Source of the DNA: Gerris lacustris
Taxonomy: Eukaryota > Arthropoda > Insecta > Hemiptera > Gerridae
Assembly: GCA_951217055.1 (NCBI GenBank)
Contig: OX578281.1
Location: forward strand, 14,733,344 to 14,797,343
Reading direction: 5' to 3'
DNA: 64,000 nt
Shown: positions 1-12,130 of the stretch, one piece after another
Numbering within the stretch: the stretch's first letter is position 1
Layout of the letters: each line of letters opens with the position of its first letter
Position numbers and translations under genes: made by a program
Notes under the pieces: generated by a model
The model's database searches: none
Told to the model about the DNA's origin: nothing
What the model saw: the letters and a program-made list of their open reading frames with translations, nothing else

Positions 1-625
1 AGAGCGAACCATTCTAGATAAGCACACTCAACGTAGGGTTTGTCACTTTGATCCTAGTCAGTACGTAGATAGAGGAACTTCCTCTATCTTATCTTTGGAA
101 ATGTAAATAGCTCAATTCAAGGAGAGAAGACCTATTTTTAACCAGTACTATCATCACCCTCACTATTTTAGTAACCTCCAGCTGTCATATTAGTTTTATC
201 AGCGACAGTTCATTTTTGTGAGTCCAAGATGGGAACCTCATCCCAACTCGTACAACAAAGTATAAGCCTTTGTCACTTCAAAACGAAACAATTAAAATTA
301 GTTATTAAATATTCATATTCTATATTTTCACCTTAAAGTTTTAATTAAAGTAAAGGATTAAAGGGTGTCAGAGACTTTATTCTCAACTTTTAATTGTTTA
401 TCCTTTTTGTAGGCGTTAAAATTAAATTATTTTCTTTGGACAAACAATTTATGCTTAACATTAGAACGTGAGTAGCATGACACAAAGTTTGGTCAGCATT
501 TACTTGGTTGCCCACCTAAAATAACTATAAAGTGTGAATATTTACTTGTCTTAATAGTTATTGATTGATGATATCACCTTTATATAGGAGTGTGTGTGTT
601 CTTCCTTTCAATTCAAAAGTTCTTA
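1..625. other. unannotated AT-rich DNA
   Basis: No coding potential, repeat structure or RNA signature was recognised here. The sequence is ordinary AT-rich intergenic DNA up to the left terminus of the inverted-repeat element that follows. Confidence 0.5.
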
Positions 626-908
626 AAGCCTAGTCCACACCAGTAGACAAGTTGCGCAACATGTCTAGAGACGTCTTCAGAGACCGTCTATTGTCTAGGT
701 CTAGCGTCTACACTTGTAGTCACGTTGCGCAACATGACTACCGTTGCACCGTGTCTACCATTTAGAATGGAAAACCATAGACATGAGATTTTTGGTCTAG
801 CAACGAGACCTTAGAATCCGTTTGTCTAGCGATGTCTATAGACAAATCGCTAGACATTGTCTCTGAGACCAAAATCGCGTAACATGTCTACTAGTGTGGA
901 CAAGGCTT
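626..908. mobile_element. MITE-like element with terminal inverted repeats
   Basis: The left end reads AAGCCTAGTCCACACCAGTA. The reverse complement of the right end reads AAGCCTTGTCCACACTAGTA, giving about 30 bp of imperfect terminal inverted repeat. The interior holds two copies of the 10-bp palindrome GTTGCGCAAC (651 and 724) and several GTCTAG/CTAGAC motifs. No coding sequence is present, so it is non-autonomous. I could not define a clean target-site duplication, so the superfamily is left open. Confidence 0.65.
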
Positions 909-930
909 CAGACTAAATATCCTTTCAATA

Positions 931-1113
931 AAAAAATTGGTTTTTCGGTAAAATCCTCGTCACGAAGGGGTTGAAGTCCGACGTCAGTATATCTTGTGTT
1001 TGCTTCTAGTCAACATCAAGATGCACCACACCCCTGAAGATGCTTCCAGTATTGAAAGCGAAACGTCGGACTTCAAAACCTTCATGCGGATTTTACCGGA
1101 AACCCAATTTTTT
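931..1113. mobile_element. palindromic element with hammerhead-like core
   Basis: Two arms, 931-985 and about 1062-1113, are imperfect inverted repeats: AAAAAATTGGTTTTTCGGTA on the left against AAAAAATTGGGTTTCCGGTA read from the right. Toward the centre the pairing becomes a perfect 12-bp stem, GAAGTCCGACGT with its complement. The loop carries a CTGAAGA...GAAA hammerhead-type core, annotated separately. The CTGAAGATG...GAAACGTCGG pattern is common at the ends of Penelope-like and other arthropod retroelements. The parent element is not visible here. Confidence 0.55.
973..1074 (+). ncRNA. hammerhead-ribozyme-like motif, CTGAAGA variant
   Basis: In order: a stem III strand (973-984), a C in the cleavage position (985, giving the triplet GTC), a 48-nt stem I region (986-1033), CTGAAGA (1034-1040, matching the CUGANGA core), a stem II closed by GCTT/AAGC (1042-1059), GAAA (1060-1063) and the other stem III strand to 1074. 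Stem III is a perfect 12 bp ending at the expected A15.1-U16.1 pair. Weak point: stem I does not pair next to the core. The only good helix in it is ATCTTG with CAAGAT, further out. Activity is therefore doubtful, but the topology is right. Confidence 0.45.
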
Positions 1114-1173
1114 GATAACGAGCCAACCTGCGGAAGCCTACGCACTAATTTAAATATCCTTTTGTCTTAATAA

Positions 1174-2262
1174 CTAGCTTTCACTCAGCGCGGGGCTCAT
1201 GCTAGGTATTAGTGGCTATGTTTCCTATAATCATGTAGGCCTAGCAATTAAATTAAATTCCTAAATAGTTTTGTTTCCAAAGCCTTCTAGGAATAAAATC
1301 AGGACTATATTACACATAATTAATTCCATTATTAAGAATATAATACTCTACAAATCATAGTTTGGATTCTATCTATAATATATTTTAAAAATAGCCAGTA
1401 GAAACTAGAATAAGAAAAAAAAAGTAGACAAAACCAATTAGACTGGGAAGTCATTGAACAATCATCAACAATGATGGTGCATTGTTTAATTACCAGCCTC
1501 TTTATTCAATACGGCAGTTGCACCAGCAAATATTTAATAACTCTAGCTCTAGAAACAATTAATAAAATAATAAATACTCGATTTAAAGAGCATTAGTGTG
1601 AGGTTTTAGCACTCCAATCAGAAATTAAATCGGTTAACAATTGCGGACGCCATAAGCGCTCAAAGTGAAATTTCTTTTTAAAAAAATAAAAACTTAGCTC
1701 AATTTAAGGTAGAACCGATGAAATTACGACAAAAAGTAATAGGACCAAATTAGTAGATCTTTTAAAATTAGTTACCGCTGGCGCAAACTATATAGTGCGT
1801 CCGCCATCTTTAATTTTTTAGGGGGGGGGGGGGGAATATATTTTTTTAACTTTTCGGATTTTTCAATGGTCTTAGGTCAATTTACGATCAAACGCAAAAA
1901 ACCGCAAGTCTTTAGGTGCTCTAGAAGTATAATAATAATAGTAGTAAAGTAATAATATAATAGCGAGTCTTTGGGGTTTGGTTACGGTGGGTCAACGCAA
2001 TCTTTTTAGGTTATGTTTTATATACTTTTTTTTATAAAATTGTTAATAACTTTGGTTCTACTCAATATTTTTAGATGAAACCAAGCCTACAAATTGCGCA
2101 ACATGTTTACGCTCACCTCTGAGAAAAAATTAATCGATTTCATTTGGCCAGTTTTGCGCCTATAAAGTCTGACTGAGGCGACAAACACACATACACACAT
2201 ACATACACGAAAAAGACAGAACTTTAATTTTACAGACAAAACTTTAATTTTATATACATAGA
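1174..2262 (-). mobile_element. non-autonomous Helitron, copy 1
   Basis: On the minus strand the element starts TCTATGTATATAAAATTAAA after an A. It ends CTAG before a T, just downstream of a GC-rich stretch (GCCCCGCGCTGAG), the usual Helitron layout: TC start, 3' hairpin, CTRR end, insertion between A and T. The 3' hairpin has lost its second arm. The copies at 7455-8594 and 60171-61412 share the whole interior, including a poly-G/C run and the ATGGCG...GTCCGC segment. No Rep/helicase coding is present. Near its 5' end the AAAATTAAAGT segment is duplicated. Confidence 0.75.
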
Positions 2263-3634
2263 TTAGGACAAGTAATTATATTTATAAGTGGTAAAAAAAA
2301 AGTAGGTGTAACAAGTAAATATTTGCCACATGGCACTTAATTTACTTGGTCAACCACCAATGGGTGGGTAACCAAGTAAATTAGTACAGTTTGGTCTTAA
2401 ATTCACTTTTGAAAATGAACAAAACCACACCTAACCTGATATGACATTTGAAAAAAATAACAATAAATAAACCTCTACAGTACAACGAGTGTTAAATGTA
2501 GTGAAAGGAATTGTACAAGATAAATACAGGAAGGGTGTGCCTAACTGACGCTTTAGTTCTGCTTAGCATACCCCTAACCTCATAACATTAATACATGGGT
2601 TTAATGTTTAACAGAGATAAGCCTACGTGACTATGTTAGTAGAAGCAATGAAAACCTAAGCAAATCTAAATGACAGAAGCATAAATACGTGTAACATATA
2701 TTTATTTTAATCCTGTAATAAACGCCCATTTTTTATTAGTATATAAACCGAACATTGTGTTCGTAGGCCGGCTGAGGTTTTCAGATATTGATGACATGAC
2801 TTTAATGCCTTGCATACTAGTAAATAGGCAATGCAAGTTTATTTTTACGATTATTATCGACCTAGTTCATTTTTATTGTCTCTCCTTGCCCGACACGAAT
2901 GAGCATTATCGGCAATTTAGTCCCTTGTAAAAAGGCCGGATAATACATAATAATAACACAGTGTTAGGAGGTTTTTCCCGATAAAGAAAAAAATATCCTA
3001 CAGCATCCAATTTAAAGGGCAATTCATAATATTGCAAATATAATGTAGGATTATCGCGAAATAAAGAGGCAAGAAATGCGGATATTTATTGCTAATATTC
3101 CTAACTTTTTCTTGCAATAAAAACACCCATAATATTTCACATAAAATTATGTTCTAACTTTTATTTATTTGTGATTTTATCAACCACTCATATCCCATAT
3201 ATAGGTTTTATACCAAGAACACTAAACAATTTCTAGGTTAATATATGGTATTTAATATTATTGTCATCTTTTTATATTGCATTTTTAAGCAGCTCATAAA
3301 ATCATACCCTAGAGGATGTATAAATAGTTAAAGAAAGACGTGATGGCAACTTACTCATAGAAATTCAAAGCACAATAAAACTTTATACTCTTTTAAGGTA
3401 TCTGTATATAAAGCCAATTTCTGTATAATACAGAAGTTAGTATGATAAATGTATTCTAGTATATGAGGGAGAAAACAGCTTGCTTGGATAGAGTAAGATC
3501 CTCTATTAAGAAACTAATATGATAGTAACATTGTAATACAATTGGAAGTACTCAGATATTTTTAAGTCTAACCTGCGAATTTGCGAATTTCTAACTGAAC
3601 TCATATAAAATTATTTTATTTACTTTTTCATATT

Positions 3635-3675
<41 letters not shown>

Positions 3676-4141
3676 TACTGAACTGTGAAGAGGTAAAAGA
3701 GATAATTCTAAAGATGGAATTTATTGAAAAAGTATAAGACTTAAATATTTAGGATATTAAAAAAAAAGGTGACAAAGAGAAAGAATAAACAAGACGAATA
3801 GCTTACAAAGATAACTTAAAAATAAGTTACAACAAATGTAGGTAAATATTCCACAGAGACATGCATACGCACTTAATGAAAAAAAATTAGATGAAATTTG
3901 TTCTGCCAGTCCTAATTTATGGGGTCAAAACTTGAGTGCTGTTGCCTAAAGTCGTGCAGACGAGAGACGTATGGACCTAGTATGTTGAAGAAGATTACAA
4001 GGAGTGAGAAGGCAATGAATGGATAAGAGAAGAAACTGGTTTGGAAGATATAGGGAGACTGTTACTCCCCTAAGTTATTTTAGAATATAAATTATTTTCT
4101 ACAAATTTTTAAGTTTTAGGTAGTATTCATACTACGGAAAG
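2263..4141. other. unannotated AT-rich DNA with an (AAT)n tract
   Basis: No gene was recognised. An (AAT)n microsatellite of about 40 bp lies near 3633-3673. Around 2340-2390 a short inverted pair, TTTACTTGGT/ACCAAGTAAA, forms a local hairpin. The rest shows nothing I can name. Confidence 0.5.
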
Positions 4142-4560
4142 ATTAAATTTTAATTTAAATCAAATTATAATTATTAATAACTACGGGAGACATACAGAGA
4201 AAAATAGACTCTAGCACTGGGAATCGAACCACGGGCCTCATATATATCCAGTACAGGCGCTCTGACCAACTGAGCTATTCTGGAGAATGATTTCCTCTGT
4301 CGTTACCGATACCTAGTCCCGTATCCAAGTTTTCAATTTTTCTTCAAGTCTAGCAAGCCAATATTTATGGTAATAGAACTAGACCGAGAATTAACGCTTA
4401 TGGGTAACGACGGAGAAACTCATTCTCCAGTATCGCTTAGTTGGTCAGAGAACCTGTACTAGATATATAGGAGGCCCATGGTTCGAGTCCCGGTGCTGGA
4501 GTCTATTTTTCTCTGTATGTCTCCCGTAGTTATTAATAATTATAATTTGATTTAAATTAA
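4142..4560. mobile_element. foldback element with two inverted tRNA-like heads
   Basis: The outer arms (4142-4200 and 4503-4560) are inverted copies beginning TTTAAATCAAATTATAATTA. Inside each arm is a tRNA-like unit, reverse on the left and forward on the right. It has an A-box-like TAGTTGGTCAGAG, a B-box GGTTCGAGTCC and a 3' acceptor-like GCTGGAG that pairs with CTCCAG. Related units at 12131, 24520 and 32853 show this is a family. The inverted duplication around a tRNA-like promoter suggests a tRNA-derived SINE that became a foldback. It is not a functional tRNA gene: the arms carry mismatches and it recurs as a dispersed repeat. Confidence 0.6.
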
Positions 4561-5430
4561 TTTCATTAAATAACTTTAAGAAAATTATTAAAGTTATATT
4601 AGGTAGACATGTTTTGTCTTACAGTAGGTAATTGCACTTTCATTAATATTAAATTATTTGGAAAGTGTGAATTAAAAAGAATACATAAATGTTTAAATCT
4701 TCTTTCTTTTATCCAAGTAAAATAACAAATGTTGTAAATTTGTACCACTACAGTTTCTTTTTATTCCATCCGACTGTAACCCTTTTCTGTGAGAATTTTA
4801 ACTCGACATAATCTTGTTCCTTCCTGTTCAAGCAAGGGATGTAGGAGTTATTCGCTCCCTCCAAATACCATGTGATATGAGGTAGGGTTAAGGCGGGCTT
4901 TAGGCATCGTAGCCAGCCAGGTTTCAACCCTTGGGTTTGGCTTGGAGCCCAGTGTAACTCGCCTAGCCCTTACCCTACTACTTCAAAATCCTTCAGACAT
5001 ACGGCCCTAGTGCTTTAAAGGGAAGGAACAGTGCCAACTTTATTTACTATTGGAATAGGGACTACGTGGAAAATCTATATTCACATACTGAAATCCCTTC
5101 CTACGCTATAAAACCTCTAAATTTAAATCACCTTTCCTCTCACATTGGAAAACCACAGCGTTGAAAGAATAGATTACCCTCATTCCGAACTTACTCTACG
5201 AGAATAATAGGTGACATTTTATCAGGAATTTATTATTAAATGCAAATTAATTTGAACAGAAACAATATAACTATTCTTCAATAAATTGCATTAACATTTA
5301 ACAATAGATTTATCGATCAAAAATCGATGAGATAGCTAGAAATAATATTGATCTATCTATAATACCAATTACAATTTGTAGCCATTACCTATAAAGTTTT
5401 AAGATAAAACAGTAATACCAATAAAAATAG
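4561..5430. other. unannotated DNA
   Basis: No recognisable coding sequence, RNA gene or repeat family. A moderately GC-richer patch at about 4840-5000 has no intact frame. Confidence 0.45.
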
Positions 5431-6664
5431 TCGGCCAATTAGTGTATCACAGATTCCTCCCGTCCTATTTTGTATACGTTAATAATTTTATGCTTTTACA
5501 TTATTGTCAAATTTATATAATTTTCCCCAAAATGTATATAATTTTTAAATATTTTTTTCTAAATCTGTCAACATTTTTTTGATCATTTCAAAAAATTAGA
5601 GTATCAATTTAGCAACACGTCAAGAGAGCAGGCGGTTGAAACTAATCTGGGGATATCTGCGGGCTACTTTTGACAAACCATCCAAATTTCATAAAAATCA
5701 CAGGGAAGTACTTGCGTCCAAGTACTTTTTAGGGTTTTGTAGATGATTAAGCATTAAGCATACCCGTTATGTAATTACGATTTTTTTTTCTTCGATCTCA
5801 AGGATCCCGGGTTCGATCCCCCAGGGGGTCACAATGTTTTTATCGGTAATAATGACAAGATAAATTTCATTTTTTCAGAAAATATTCATCGGCCCATCAT
5901 AAGGTATCACTATGAATTATTTCGACATTTTAGGACTAGCCGTTATAGTATAGTGGCTGGGGGAGGATGTTTTCTTTTAGTATATTTTTACTTATAAAAC
6001 CAATAATACAAATAAAAAAATTAAAAAAGCATATATATATTTGTGTCCTACTCTTCAGCACCTTTCATTTGATACCTCACTCGAAAATTAAAAAAATATA
6101 TATATTTTTAAGTTTACCACATTTTTGCGAATCACGCATGAGCATATTTAATTTTTAACTTCTGTATATTTTTTCTGTGGTTGGGTCAAAAAGTTGCACC
6201 AGTGATTCAAATTTCAGCACATTAGCTTAAACAGTTCGGGCCCTATGAGCCAAAGAGCGACGGACAGACGGACACATCACCCTCGGCATAAGGGTTTTGA
6301 GAAGTATCTAAAAAACCCTAAAAATCAGAACAACAGTACTTTTGAAGATATAGGTGAAAATAAATGTATTTTTATGCGCTTGTGGAAGATAAACAAATTA
6401 GCGCAGAAGGTTAAAATTTAATGAGACCAACAATGAGCTAATTATGACCTATTATCAAAATTTCATTAAAAGCGGACAAGTAGTTTTTAAGAAATATTGG
6501 TTCGAAAAAATTGTGCAACAGATAGACACAAAACCAAAAGTGATTCCTGATGCCTGAAACGGATTTCTGTCTTGGAATTTTTGAAATCGGAGACAATAAA
6601 AATGTTTGTTCATTTGAACTATCACATAGCTTCTGTTACCTTCGGTAAGCTCGACAGCAAAAAG
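5431..6664 (+). mobile_element. repeat family A, copy 1, interrupted
   Basis: The family starts near GGCCAATTAGTGTA and ends at CTTCGGTAAGCTCG. This copy matches those at 27530, 35935 and 61480, including the segments ATCTGGGGATATCTGCGGG and AGTTTTTAAGAAATATTGGT. It is split by a 0.6 kb insert, with family-A sequence resuming at CAGTACTTTTGAAGATATAGG. No intact protein is encoded. The family's class is unknown. Confidence 0.6.
5727..6324. mobile_element. TIR element nested in repeat A (repeat D-like)
   Basis: The termini are TTTTTAGGGTTTT on the left and AAAACCCTAAAAA on the right, and family-A sequence continues on both sides. The interior has the segment CACCTTTCATTTGATACCTC, which recurs in repeat D at 48.3-49.0 and 55.0 kb. 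A B-box-like GGTTCGATCCC lies near 5812. No coding sequence. Confidence 0.55.
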
Positions 6665-7454
6665 AAAATATATTAATATCGTAGAGAGGAATAGGGCAAA
6701 CCGATTTGAGTAAGAACGAATGAGTTATAAACAAATAATAATAATAAAAAAATAAATAAATAAATAATAATAAAAAAATAATAATAATTAAAAAAAATAA
6801 AAAAATAATTATAATAATAATAAAATAAAAAAATAGTGATGATATTTCTAGATGGTCGGGAAGTGGGTCAAATTTAGGTTACAAGATTTGTAGACCTTTT
6901 TTATTTATTAACGTAATAGAATTGACGAGAGATTTGTGAAGTTAAACAGAAGAGAGTAATAAAAAGTTAAGACACATCAAATAATTATTTAACTAAAATG
7001 CGTATTTTAATTTACAATATAGAGCAATTTGCTTTATTTACTTATAGTGCGGTTAACTAAAGAAATGCGGATTACTGACCAAGAATACGGAGGTTAACTT
7101 TATGTACTTCAAGGATATTACATCTGTAGTGCTTAAGTATCCCTCTTTAAGTATCCTATCCGTTAGTACCCCTTATTAGAACTAAACATAAGTTTATAAT
7201 AAAAGTATATTAGAATTAGTCTCATCGAGTCCTAGATATAATTACGAGTTGGATTATCATGGGATTATAGAAACAGGAAGGATTAACCATATTAACAAAT
7301 CATAAAGTTACCTCGGAGACATATTTGTGTAGTTTGGACCCATAGCCATTCTAAATGATTTCTAATTCTAAATGCTTCATAAATATTGTTCTAAATTTTA
7401 TAGATACAATAAAGAGTTTTCCTGACCAGTTATGATGGAAATTGTCTATCATAA
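6665..7454. other. unannotated AT-rich DNA with AAT/AAAT low complexity
   Basis: The stretch 6738-6833 is a degenerate A/AAT/AAAT tract. Nothing else is recognisable. Confidence 0.5.
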
Positions 7455-8594
7455 TCTATGTATATAAAATTAAAGTTTTGTCTAGTCGGAATTAAAAAAA
7501 TGTTGGATACTTCTTAATTTCATGCATTCCAAAAACCGAATACGGCCTTAACTTTTTTCTTGTATGTATGTTTGTCTGCCGCCACCAGTCCGACTTTATA
7601 GGTGCAAAACTGGCTAAACAAAATCAATTATTTTTCTTAGAAATGAGCGCAAATATTTTGCGCATGTTGTAGGCTTGGTTTCATAAAAACATATTGAGTA
7701 GAGCCAAAGTTATTGTTATCAATTTTATATTAAAAAAAAAGTAAAATATGTGACAAAACCCACTGACTCGCTTATCAAAATGTTTGGGTACTATACCATC
7801 GAAAGACTCGCGGTTTTTGCATTTGGTCGGAAATCGGCCCAAACCAACTAGAAAAATCCGAAAAGTTAATAAAATATATTTTTAATTTTTATCTAAAATT
7901 AAAGATGGCGGAGCATCTTTAAAGTTTTTTTTGGAGGCTTATTGCGGCTAAACGGTAAGTCGTATCGAAAAGCAGATTGCACAAGCGTCAACTGATTTCA
8001 AAAGATCTACAATTTAGGTCCTATGACTTTTTTTGGTACCTCCATCGGTTCTACCTTAAAATGGATTTTTTTTTTTTTTTTTTTTTTTAATGTTGACTTT
8101 GAACACTTATGGCGTCCGCAATTAATGTTGAGCTTGATTGCTTTTAAATCAAGTATTTATTATTTTATTAATTTGTCCTAGAACTAGAGATATTAAATAT
8201 TTACTGGTGCAACAACCGTATTGAGAGAAGAGACTGGTAATTAAATTATTACACCAATAGCTGATGATTGTTTAATGACTTCCCAGTTTAATTGGTTTTG
8301 ACTGCGTATATTTTCTCATTTATTATATATATTTTTTAGCAGTCATTTATTACTATATTACTTAGTTTCGACTGGCTATTTTTGTTATGTATAAATAGAC
8401 TCCATACAACGATTTGGAGAGCATTATATTCTTATTAAGTAGTAAGGGAATAAATGATGTATGTATATATTCTATTTATAGAAGGCTTTGGAAACGAAAC
8501 TATTTAGGCATTTCATTTAATTGCTTGGTCTATAAGATAATAGGAAACATAGCCACTAATACCTAGCATGAGTCCCGCGCGGGGTGAAGGCTAG
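7455..8594 (+). mobile_element. non-autonomous Helitron, copy 2
   Basis: It starts TCTATGTATATAAAATTAAA after an A and ends GAAGGCTAG before a T. A GC-rich CCCGCGCGGGG lies 6 bp before the terminal CTAG, the remains of the family's 3' hairpin with its loop lost. The interior is colinear with the copies at 1174-2262 and 60171-61412. A poly-T run near 8068-8088 replaces mixed sequence in the other copies. No Rep/helicase domain, so it depends on an autonomous partner elsewhere. Confidence 0.8.
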
Positions 8595-9097
8595 TTACTA
8601 GGCATGCAATGCAGTTGTCTGCTCGCAATATTGAGCTGAGAGTGCATTTTAATCTTAAATTTTATTCATGCGTTAAAATTCATATTACATTAATACATTT
8701 TTCGCATTAATACATTATTACATTGTTGTTGTTCATATTACGTTAATACATTGTTTGCATCGTGTCAAGTTTTATCAAAAACTTGCCCTACTGTTGTTGA
8801 CGGGAGATGTAACTCCACATCGCTTTTTTAAGAATCTGCATTTGATAATTATTTTATTTGGCTCAATAACTAATTAAAACAATATCATTCAATGTTTTTA
8901 TCAGCGAAATAATGCAGTACACAGTATATATTAAACAGCTGATAGTTAACAATAAACATTTTTATTTATAAACAGCTGAAATCGGATCAAAAATAGTAAT
9001 ATTTATCATTTTTAATTAAAAAGCATTTTTTCCTGTTTTTCTATTTTACCCCTCTCTTAAATGAAAATATGACAAAAGTAAACATAACAACAATAAT
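8595..9097. other. unannotated AT-rich DNA
   Basis: Contains ATTACATTAATACATT-type short direct repeats at about 8685-8760. No gene or element ends were recognised. Confidence 0.45.
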
Positions 9098-9326
9098 CAG
9101 GGTGTCCAGCAATATTAAAATGTAAAATTCAAGCATATTTAAAGGTTTTCAAGGTTCAATTTTATAAAATTCAAGGCTGGGTTTATTAACATTAGTTATT
9201 AAAATAGTAATTTATTCACAATTTCTTAGAATTATAGAAAAAAAAATACGATAAAAATAGTATGAGTTCAGCAAAATAATATAAATTACTTTTATAATAG
9301 AAGATATTTTATTTTTTGGACTTGTA

Positions 9327-9513
9327 GAATATTATAGTAGGCTAAAGGGTTTATTTGGAATGAAAGTCCTTCAACTATATATTTTTATTTCATCAAAGCT
9401 TTCACCATGGGAACCTGAGCTTCTTCAGTGATCACTAAGCTCTGATGAAATAAAAATAAATATTACTCGAAGGACTTTCATTCCAAATAAACCCTCCAGC
9501 CTACTATAATATT
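9327..9513. repeat. inverted repeat inside the hAT-like element
   Basis: Arms 9327-9400 and about 9437-9513 are near-perfect inverted copies: TATTATAGTAGGCTAAAGGG on the left, CCCTCCAGCCTACTATAATA on the right. They surround a 37-bp loop, so this is a MITE-like foldback nested in the host element. Confidence 0.65.
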
Positions 9514-9571
9514 AATAGTATTAATTCAACCTAATTACAGCAGTAGTACCCCAGAGAAGTGATATACAATA

Positions 9572-9625
9572 TACAGTAGCGCATCGATTATCCGAACTAA
9601 TGTTGTTTAGGGTGGTTCGGATAAT
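9572..9625. repeat. short pogo/Tigger-like terminal fragment
   Basis: The sequence TACAGTAGCGCATCGATTAT followed by CCGAAC resembles the ends of pogo/Tigger DNA transposons. It is followed by the inverted GTTCGGATAAT. The whole unit is only about 54 bp, so this is a remnant at best. Confidence 0.35.
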
Positions 9626-9751
9626 AAAAAATTCAAGCATATTTTAAGTATTTCTGTTATTTTTTCAAAATTCAAGCATATTTCAAGGTTTTTTCAAGCA
9701 CCCTAAAAATTCAAGCATAATTCCAGGAGTTCAAGGCTGCTGGACACCCTG

Positions 9752-10548
9752 AATAACTATACTCTTAAAGAGCTTTCCAACGACATGCATCATGAAGGGC
9801 ATATACTATTTTAACTTTTGTACCCCGTACCCCTGAGTACCAATTTGGACCATTTCAGATTTATAACTTCCTCTGGTTGGTCACTATGACCGTGCCGAAT
9901 TTTCTGCGGATCGGTTCAGCCATTCAGGAGGAGTTTGCGTCCAACTAAACGCAACGTGTAGTATATGAGCTTCGCTTCGCTCAGCTCAATAATTGTCCTT
10001 TGCCAGCCCTAGGCTCTCCACGGACTGTTTCGCCTCAGAGTTCGGATAAATGTAAATATTGTGCAAATGTGACCAAATATTAATACATGTAGGGTGCGTT
10101 CGGAATCACAAACTGGTCAACCTATCGGTCGACCGGCGGAGCGGTTTGTTTTGGTTAGTGTCATGGAGGCTTGAAATAATATTGTGTCCTAACGGGACCG
10201 GTTGAAGGAAGCGGTCGACTGAAAAGGTTATAAACAAAGAGAGGTTGTACGATTTTGTGAGATAGAAGTGGAGCTATTGCGATGCCTGAAGTGCATTAAC
10301 TATTGTAGCTTGCACCCCTTCCGGTTAAATCTGTACATGCCTTCATTTGCTTTCCTTTTTCCTTCTACGGAAATCTCTGAATACACATATTAATCTGATT
10401 TCATTTCCATATTTCTCCTGAAGAATTGCACCGCATTGTTCACAACGAAAAAGGTGTTCTCTTTTAGTTTGTTACCCATTTATATTGATATCCATAAAAT
10501 ATTGAAAAGTAGGATTAAAGTAGGTAACAATAGTTATTTATGTTACTA
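9752..10548. other. unannotated DNA
   Basis: A TAGGGTGCGTTCGGAATCAC motif at 10090 looks like a DNA-transposon terminus. No matching inverted end was found nearby, so no element is called. Confidence 0.4.
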
Positions 10549-11322
10549 GGCAGCAAAATGGAAATTTGCTGAAAAGTTTTTAAGTTTTAGTTCCGAGCCG
10601 AAGGCGAGGATAGGCTAAAAAAATTTACTGCAGAGGCGAAGCCGAGGCAGGAAATTTACTATTCTACTTTAGGAAAATTACATGTTGACTGACGAGGCGA
10701 AGCCGATGGAGGAAAATGTTAATTACCTGGTAAGGTGTAACCGAAGTAGGCAATATTTAAACGAGTCAGGAATGTTTCCTTTGCTGCATAGTTATAGTTA
10801 CATACAATATTTTATCTACTAAAGGCAGAAAAATTACATTAATTATTATATTCTCTTTTTAATATATAAAAGATTTAAAGAAATGAAAGTTGTAAAAAAA
10901 CGAAAGTTTGAGTCATCATGAAAACAAAAACAAAGGCAAAAGGAATTCAGTGTCGCCACTTTAAACAGCTGTTTTTTTTTAATCTAAATTTGTAGCGATT
11001 TTTTTAACAAAATAATCACTGTAAAATAATAAAATTTGTTTTATAATTATAATTATTTAAGTTTTTTTTTCAAAAAAGATATAAATATTTAGGAGAACAT
11101 TACGCTTAAATATTTAAACTCGAACAATGTGGGAAAGTTCATAACCTGCGATGTAGTAACCTTTTGGTAGTAAAAGTTTCTTATAATTTTGCAGCCTGTT
11201 TGTTATTTTGCTGACACTTTATTATTTTGCTGCGTGTTTTTTTTGACATGCTACAACAGAATTAAAAAAAGAAGACATTTTGCAGATTAAAAACAGTAAA
11301 ACAATGCTTAATTTTGCTGCCG
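10549..11322. repeat. possible TIR element with GAGGCGAAGCCGA repeats
   Basis: GGCAGCAAAAT at 10549 and its complement ATTTTGCTGCC at 11311 could be 11-bp terminal inverted repeats of a 0.77 kb element. Between 10591 and 10750 there are four spaced, degenerate copies of a GAGGCGAAGCCGAGGCAGG motif, GC-rich against the AT background. No coding sequence. The element boundaries are an inference from the TIR alone. Confidence 0.35.
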
Positions 11323-12130
11323 TGAGTCGATAAAGTAAATAACTATTAGGACAAAGGGAAATTTAATAACTTTTGATAAATAGTTTCCTACAATTATTTC
11401 TTTTATAACCAAGACATAACATAAGAAATGAAAATCAATAATATGCCAACATGTAATGAGAAAAAGAACAAGTTGATAAAAAACAAGCGTGAAATATTAT
11501 AGACTATTTATAAGTAAATTTACCGAACGGTGAAAACGTTGAAGAAAGAGCAACAGTTATTACAGTAAAGGAAACGAGAGGTTAAGTTAGTAGACACGGC
11601 TGGCTCCGTACTCGACAAAGTCAAGAAGGGGAGCGGTTGTTTCACCATGTGTAACAGCTTGACTGTCTGGCATAGAGATAAGAGCCTGTCTACATACGAG
11701 AGTCGAGAACTCGACGCGACAAGTTCAAACACCGCTTCAAGCACGCGCCGCGCTTCAAACACATCTTAAACACACGGCTCTAAGCCTTCTTCACCAATAT
11801 TTTTTCTTTTTACTCCACCTTACTGCACTAAGTATAAAGACTAGACTATTCATAAACTTGAGACTTTACTATTTGGAATTCAATATCTTCCACGGCAATC
11901 CACTATAAAATACATTCAAGTAGGCAAAACTAAATTAAATTGAATAAATATAAAAAAGTTCTTATACGTACTATATAAATAAATATTTTATCATAAAAAC
12001 TAGATTGCATAAATGAATAAAAAATATAAATATTAAATATGTATCTAAATTCACTCTTTTGGCTCCTAGACTTGTGGAAAATTGAAAGCTTAATTCGGGA
12101 CTAGCTATCGTTATTGACAGAGGAAATTAT
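11323..12130. other. unannotated DNA
   Basis: The 80-codon minus-strand frame at 11520-11762 has no recognisable domain and no supporting context, so I do not call it a gene. Confidence 0.4.

Larger units (their letters stand above)
9098..9751. mobile_element. hAT-like non-autonomous element
   Basis: The left end is CAGGGTGTCCAGCAATAT and the right end, reversed, is CAGGGTGTCCAGCAGCCT. The CAGGGTGTCC terminus is typical of animal hAT elements. Subterminal regions carry repeated AATTCAAGCATATTT motifs in both orientations. Two other inverted structures lie inside (9327-9513 and 9572-9625). No transposase frame. The flanks do not give a clean 8-bp duplication. Confidence 0.7.

Noticed and set aside
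3900..4070. Possible LINE fragment (GTCGTGCAGACGAGAG...GAGTGAGAAGGCAATGAATG)
   Set aside because: No frame gave a convincing run of reverse-transcriptase or C-terminal motifs.
4430..4500. Candidate tRNA gene with A and B boxes
   Set aside because: It recurs in mirror-image pairs at several dispersed sites with mismatched stems, so it is a tRNA-derived repeat, not a gene.
9440..9455. CTGATGAAAT at 9442 as another hammerhead core
   Set aside because: No stem II/GAAA or stem III pairing follows; it is part of an unrelated inverted repeat.
10090..10110. TAGGGTGCGTTCGGAATCAC as a transposon end
   Set aside because: No inverted partner was found within several kb.
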